Assembly (NCBI RefSeq): GCF_001540865.1 | Contig: NC_033628.1 | Location: 3,613,781-3,677,780 of the forward strand | Length of the DNA stretch: 64,000 nucleotides | DNA from: Ananas comosus | Lineage: Eukaryota; Streptophyta; Magnoliopsida; Poales; Bromeliaceae | Direction of reading: 5' to 3' | Made by a program: the position numbers and the translations under genes | Notes under the pieces: model-generated | Seen by the model: the letters and a program-made list of their open reading frames with translations, nothing else | Database searches by the model: none | Told to the model about the DNA's origin: nothing | Shown here: positions 58,850 through 64,000 of the stretch, piece by piece | Position numbering within the stretch: position 1 is the first letter of the stretch | How the letters are laid out: each line of letters starts with the position of its first letter

Positions 58850-59069
58850 CGGCTATGGCGCTTGTAAAAGTACCAAGTATTTAGTGTTGTAAATTTTTAA
58901 CCTTTAGATTTACGTTTTGATTCATTTCACCCGTTAGATTATACTATTCAACCACCACCCACTTAACCCTAGGAGGCCCACATCATCTTAACCGCCACAT
59001 TCCTTAATCCAAGGGCTAAAACTTACAAGCACTAATGACTTGGTACTTTTAAAAGCATAGGAGCTCAAA

Positions 59070-59070
<1 letters not shown>
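58850..59070. repeat. MITE, family M1
   Basis: Starts GTCCGGCTATGGCGCTTG, core CCGTTAGATTATACTATTC and CACTTAACCCTAGGAGG, right end AAAAGCATAGGAGCTC. TA repeats on both sides. Confidence 0.7.
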
Positions 59071-59110
<40 letters not shown>

Positions 59111-59114
<4 letters not shown>

Positions 59115-59719
59115 AATGAGTAGATAAAAAATTACAGTTCAATAAAATATAAATTAACTAAAATAAAAAGATAATAGAGGGCCCACAAATACTAGATGGA
59201 ATAGAGAATTGATGAATGCATGATGAATAAAATACTCTCAACCCTATCAAACAATACTGTAGCATAATACCAAAGCACAAGAAATATGTCAAGAAATTTT
59301 TTTCGCTTGTCATTACTTAGAAATTATTGTTAAGATTGTTACATCAACTTCTGCAGTTGGAATTATTTACACAAAAAATATTTCATTATATAGGACTGTT
59401 ACGACAAATTTGTAAAAGATTTAATTATTTGCTCCAATGTGAAACTACCAAAAGACCATAAAAAAAAATAATAATAATAAAGCACATTTAAGTACGTGAT
59501 GATTCGGTAGCTAGCCTAGTCCATATATAGTTGAGATGGAACGAAAACTTTAATTATAATCACCACAGAGTACAAAAAGTTGCATCTCTCCGAAAATCCT
59601 AATCCCGTAATATATCCCGTGCTCTCTTTCATCTACTGCACCAATGTATAAAAGAAATGGTAAAAAATTTATGTAAGTAACGGAAATTCAATAAGGGATG
59701 ATTGCATGTGATTGAGAAA
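59111..59719. other. AT-rich intergenic sequence
   Basis: No feature recognised. Confidence 0.35.
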
Positions 59720-59865
59720 TTTTTTTTTTTTGAGAGAGATAGATAGCATACTATTCCACTTCGTTTATTTAATTTAAAAGTAAACTTAGCTGAAAATGTG
59801 AATCAACTAGAATTCGAACTCAGAATCTTAGATATCAACTATCAAATCTTTTACCACTTATGCTA
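59720..59865 (-). mobile_element. tRNA-derived SINE, second copy, minus strand
   Basis: The complement matches the SINE at 5191-5349: B-box region GAGTTCGAATTCTAGTTGAT, then AAATAAACGAAGTGG and ATCTATCTCTCTC plus an A-tail (T run at 59720-59731). A short duplicate, AAATTTCT on the complement, may be the target site. Confidence 0.75.
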
Positions 59866-59944
59866 GAAATTTCTATCCTTTTATATCTGAGATAGTGAGA
59901 TTACCGCTAACATAGGAAAGGGTAAAAAAAATAAAAGGCTATCA

Positions 59945-60162
59945 GGGAGTTAGGTTTATCTTTATTTAAAATAATTCTTTTCAAGTACTTCAAATGGAAT
60001 TGTAACCAATTTGGGTATAGTTTTAATTGTTGCAATTGAACTTCCTCATGCAGTTGCAACTGCAACAATAAAATTCAAAAACATCAAAACAAATGTCTAA
60101 TTTGAATCTGCATGTAGTTACAATTACAGTATAGTTACAACTATGTGTAACCAAACAGCCCC
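59945..60162. repeat. Tourist-like MITE, right part
   Basis: Ends TGTAACCAAACAGCCCC then TAA, the standard Tourist right end. Shares GCAGTTGCAACTGCAAC and TATAGTTACAACTAT with 62037-62489. Left end not found. Confidence 0.55.
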
Positions 60163-60169
60163 TAAGAGT

Positions 60170-62030
60170 AAAATTAGACATAATCCTAAGTTAAGTTAAT
60201 GGATAGACCGAAATAGAATTGGTTTAGAAAACACTTGCAGTTCAAAAATTCAAGACATCTAACAACTCCTATCTTGACTAAATTCACCATCTTCTCCACT
60301 AAAACCCCAAAGGACTACTTCACATACAAATCAAGTTAATGGAATATTAAACTTGGCCATCAAAGGAGACTTAATGATTAAATGCACAGGATTCTCCTAT
60401 GTAAGGGTGAAAATGTTGGAATACGGTTGGATTTTTGACAAAACCATATCTGCATCCATATTTTTCTTCGGATGCGGATATATGTCGGCTGCTAAATTTC
60501 TATTACTATATATATACACTAAAAACGAATTCGGATTTAAATATGATGAAAGAAATTGATCCAAAGACTAAAAGCTTGATAGCAAAAACGTCTTTTGTTA
60601 TCAATAATATTCTAGCCCAACTCCTAATATATATATATATATATATATGGACTAAAATTAGCGCGAATAAGATACACAATATAATTAAAGGTTCAGACTC
60701 GTGTTCAAACTTTGTGTACCTACATTTTGTTTAATAAAATTTAATATTTTAACAAATATAAATATAATGTTAATATGAAATTCACACAAAAATAAATGAA
60801 GAACACGATAAAAAACTGTCTTATCTATTTTACGATATTAACGTCTCTCTTATCTTTTAGAGGTGAAAATAGTTGAATATGATTGGATTTTTTAAGAAAC
60901 TATACTCGCATCCATATTCTTGTTTTTTTCCGGTGCAAATTTAGATACAAATATGAGTTGAATTTTAAATTTTTGACATCAATATTCACATCATATTGAA
61001 TCCAGTATTGAATTCAATCAGAGTTTATCCCAATTACTTTCACCTTTACTCTAATACCTTTTACAACTCCTGTTGCACAATTTAAGCTTTTTTTTTTTTG
61101 CATAATAAGATAAAATACAAAAATGTTATTTTGTAAAATAATGGATGTTAAGATCTTTCGAGAAGCAAAACTAAAGTCTAAACTTTCTATCACAACAAAA
61201 TATTATTATAACAAAACTTATTCTAACATTAAACGGGCCCAAAAATAATCGAATTTTGGACTCGCTGGTCCATTATTTGAGCGCAGAAAAAAAAAAAAAA
61301 AAACAGCCTTTGTGTTTTGTGAGTCCAATAACTTAAACTACCCTATTCATTTGATTCTTTAACGCCCGATTCTAGAATAGAAAACACTCTAAAATATAAC
61401 AGCTATATTACTAGTGTGGTATCTGTAACCAATCAAATAACTCCTCTAGTGTTCGCCCACTCCATCATAATTTTTAAAAAATTACGATGGTTAATTTTTT
61501 TTTTTCTCAAAGAAAGAGATATGATTGGTTCGATATAGATGATATAATGTAACTGCTACATATTATACTCCCTCTTAGAATAGCCACTCCAGACATTCTA
61601 TAAATAAAAACTAGGAATAATTTTTTATAATGCCCTTCTGTCAAACTATAATTTTATTAATATTTTTTTAGATTTTAAAATATCACCAATGCCTTCATAA
61701 ATATTAAAAATGCTCTCATATGGCCTTTCTAATAAAACTTCACTCAAATTGGATGGATTACTTCTAAAATTGCATACAAGTCAAAAGCTCAATCCAAGTC
61801 GTAATTTGTAGGCTTTCCCTCATCAATAGGGAGCTAGAAGAAGCGAGCAGAATCCATTGAAAGTCCCGTCTGTCTTGTCCCTTTCCGTCATGGAGTCGCT
61901 AAAAAAGAAGCAAAGTGCATCCCCCCACAATAATCTAAAAAATTAGTAAATTTATCATTAACGAGCAAATTTCATAAATTTAATAAAATTTTCTAAGCAC
62001 AAAATAATTAAATAAAAACTATATATCACA
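60170..62030. other. AT-rich intergenic sequence
   Basis: No gene recognised. A short TA microsatellite at about 60627-60648, with MITE-like fragments to its left. No complete transposon ends seen. Confidence 0.35.
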
Positions 62031-62036
62031 CACTTA

Positions 62037-62489
62037 GGGGCCATTTCGTCGGATGTAATTAGAAATATTGTATAGTTGGAGATGCTGCAGTTATAAATAT
62101 ATATATTTTTTGTTTTGTTGGATGAAGTAAGAAGTAATACAACTATAAATAATTCATTTGTTGCATGTAGTTTAGAATTTCATTTGTAAAATTGTATCAC
62201 TATGTATATATGGTGGTGAGATTACATGCAGTGTAGAAAAGAAAAGAAATTTCTAATGAAAAAATGATTAGGGAGATAAGCTTATATTTTCTTTAAAGTA
62301 ACCCTTTCCAACTCCTGCAATTGAAACTGCAATCAATTTGGACGCAATACCAACTGCTGCAGTTGGGCATTCCTATACGGCACCAACTATAATAGCCGGA
62401 TTCAAACGCATTAAACCAAGTAATAAATTTGAATATATATGTAGTTACAACTGTAGTATAGTTACAACTATATGTAACCAAACAACTCT
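62037..62489. mobile_element. Tourist-like MITE
   Basis: Left end GGGGCCATTTCGTCGGATGT, right end TATGTAACCAAACAACTCT, flanked by TTA (62034-62036 and 62490-62492). Interior with ACTGCTGCAGTTGGGCATT. Confidence 0.6.
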
Positions 62490-62494
62490 TTAAA

Positions 62495-62941
62495 AAGCAA
62501 TAAAAAACCATGCTATAAACTATAAAATGAAAAATTATATCCTAAAATAGAAAGAAATTAAAAAACTGCATAAGAAGAAATAGTTGAGGGTAAATTTTTC
62601 ATTTCATCAAGTTAATTAGTACTTTAACTCTCCTTTAACCAAGGTAGGATAATTTGTAATAAATTCGTATTTAGACTAGTATACGTGATATTTTGGATTT
62701 TGAAGAGATATCCGTGAGATTTTAAAATTTTAGAAAAGTATATTTGAAATTGACCCTAAAAGCTATAGTTATTGAATATGCGGGAAAATGGATTTCTCTT
62801 TTGTCATCGTTGGCTAACTAGAAGTAATATCTAGTCGAATATTGCAAAAAACAACGGATAAAAGTAATTAAAGGGTTAAATCTAACGGTGGAAAACTCGA
62901 TAACACCAAGTCCTTCCTGCTATCGATACTATTCCAGCCAG

Positions 62942-62993
<52 letters not shown>

Positions 62994-64000
62994 ATTGAAA
63001 CAAACAAAGTTAATAAGTGGCATCCAATATATTTGTTTAATAACAAAAAACAAAAAAAATATAGAAACTAGTATCATGTTTATTTGTAATTTTTTAATTT
63101 AAATCTTGTCTATAAGAAGGTGCAAAAGTAGGCGTTAAATTGCTTGCAATCCTTCGTACAAGATATTTATTTGGAACGAAATATAAAACTCAAAAATAAC
63201 TTTCTTTTTGCTTTCAGAATTTTTTTAAATAAGTTATAATCTGTTATTTAACGGGATGTGTTGTAAGCTAACTAATTATAACAACACAAGAAAAGTTTTT
63301 CTTTCAACACATCAAATTTTGTAAAATTAGTACTTAAAAACATAAAAGAATTTATAAGAATACCGAACTAGGCCTAATTATTTACTTTTATAAAATTTAT
63401 TATAAAGAAGATATACGCTATCTTTCAACCACCCGACGTCTGTTGCAAATGATAAAATTCAAGTGAGTAGCTCTCCGTCAATGTCTCGTTGGAATGATCT
63501 CGATCAACTGTCACGTGTTTATTTTGCATTCATCCAATAGTTTTTTAGATATTTTTTTATACTAAATTTTTAAAAAAAAAAATTAAAACCTAGCGCTAGA
63601 AAAATTTGCAAATTAACGAATTGCAGCAAAAACAAGAAAAATTCTAATACCAGGCACATCCAATTATACAAAACCTGTACCTAAATAACAAAAAGATGGT
63701 AATAATATCAAACAAGGCCTAAGTTTTTTGTTTTTTTGTTTATTGTTTTTTTTTCCTTTTTTGCCTTAACTGCCTTAGATATAAAAACTACAATCCTACA
63801 GGCGTTCCACTCTCTACCTGCATTCGATTACACAAAAAACTGTATTAAAATAAATATAAAAGATGCCAACGGCACCAAACGAGCCTATATAGTTCTTATT
63901 TCAGATGACAGAGGATAGTTTTATTTATATTTTATCTTTCAAAATTATAATTTTACTATCCGACATTTCAATTTGTTTGAATAAGTCAACGATAATTTAA
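62495..64000. other. AT-rich intergenic sequence to the window end
   Basis: 62830-62945 is the right end of an M1-like MITE (GGAAAACTCGATAACACC, ATACTATTCCAGCCAGACTC) followed by CT and TA repeats (62941-62992). Nothing coding is supported beyond that. Confidence 0.4.

Noticed and set aside
62868..63077. 69-codon minus-strand frame with an Arg-Glu run
   Set aside because: Translation of CT and TA microsatellites at the end of an M1-like MITE.

Overview
Nuclear DNA of a flowering plant, almost certainly a monocot. Two GC-rich genes, intronless within the coding sequence, for high-affinity phosphate transporters (PHT1 family) lie in a very AT-rich matrix full of transposable elements. The sharp GC contrast, the C/G-ending codons and the mix of Tourist-, hAT-, CACTA-, Helitron- and SINE-type elements fit a commelinid monocot. 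Pineapple or a relative is possible, but the species cannot be proved from the sequence alone.

The two PHT1 genes point tail to tail. Gene 1 (14217-15842, +) is complete, with 541 codons. It has a plausible core promoter at 12.8-12.95 kb that carries a phosphate-starvation (P1BS) motif, and a likely 1.15-kb intron in its 5' UTR. Gene 2 (50220-53461, -) is split. Its first 360 codons and last 121 codons are intact and in frame, but about 50 codons are replaced by 1.8 kb of Helitron-derived sequence bounded on each side by a single N. This looks like an assembly artefact rather than a real gene break.

The rest is mobile DNA. Left flank (1-12.8 kb): foldback MITEs, tandem arrays, a SINE with a 14-bp target duplication, a CACTA-type and a Tourist-type element, and a hAT MITE. 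16.8-23.7 kb: a hAT-type element with an 8-bp duplication, split by a decayed Ty3/gypsy chromovirus-type retrotransposon. 24.6-30.3 kb: a scaffold gap and a dense cluster of long-inverted-repeat MITEs seeded in TA/GA microsatellites. 30.3-34.2 kb: a Copia gag/protease remnant, an LTR with adjoining tRNA-Met primer site, and a second hAT-type element. 34.5-41.6 kb: a LINE with a 15-bp duplication. 41.8-48.7 kb: a non-autonomous Helitron with two 5' ends. 54-64 kb: a hAT MITE, a TRIM, a second SINE and further MITEs.

The only genes likely to be functional are the PHT1 transporters, which import inorganic phosphate with protons across the plasma membrane. The 34 kb between them has been expanded by serial transposon insertion. 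No tRNA, rRNA, CRISPR or bacterial feature was seen.
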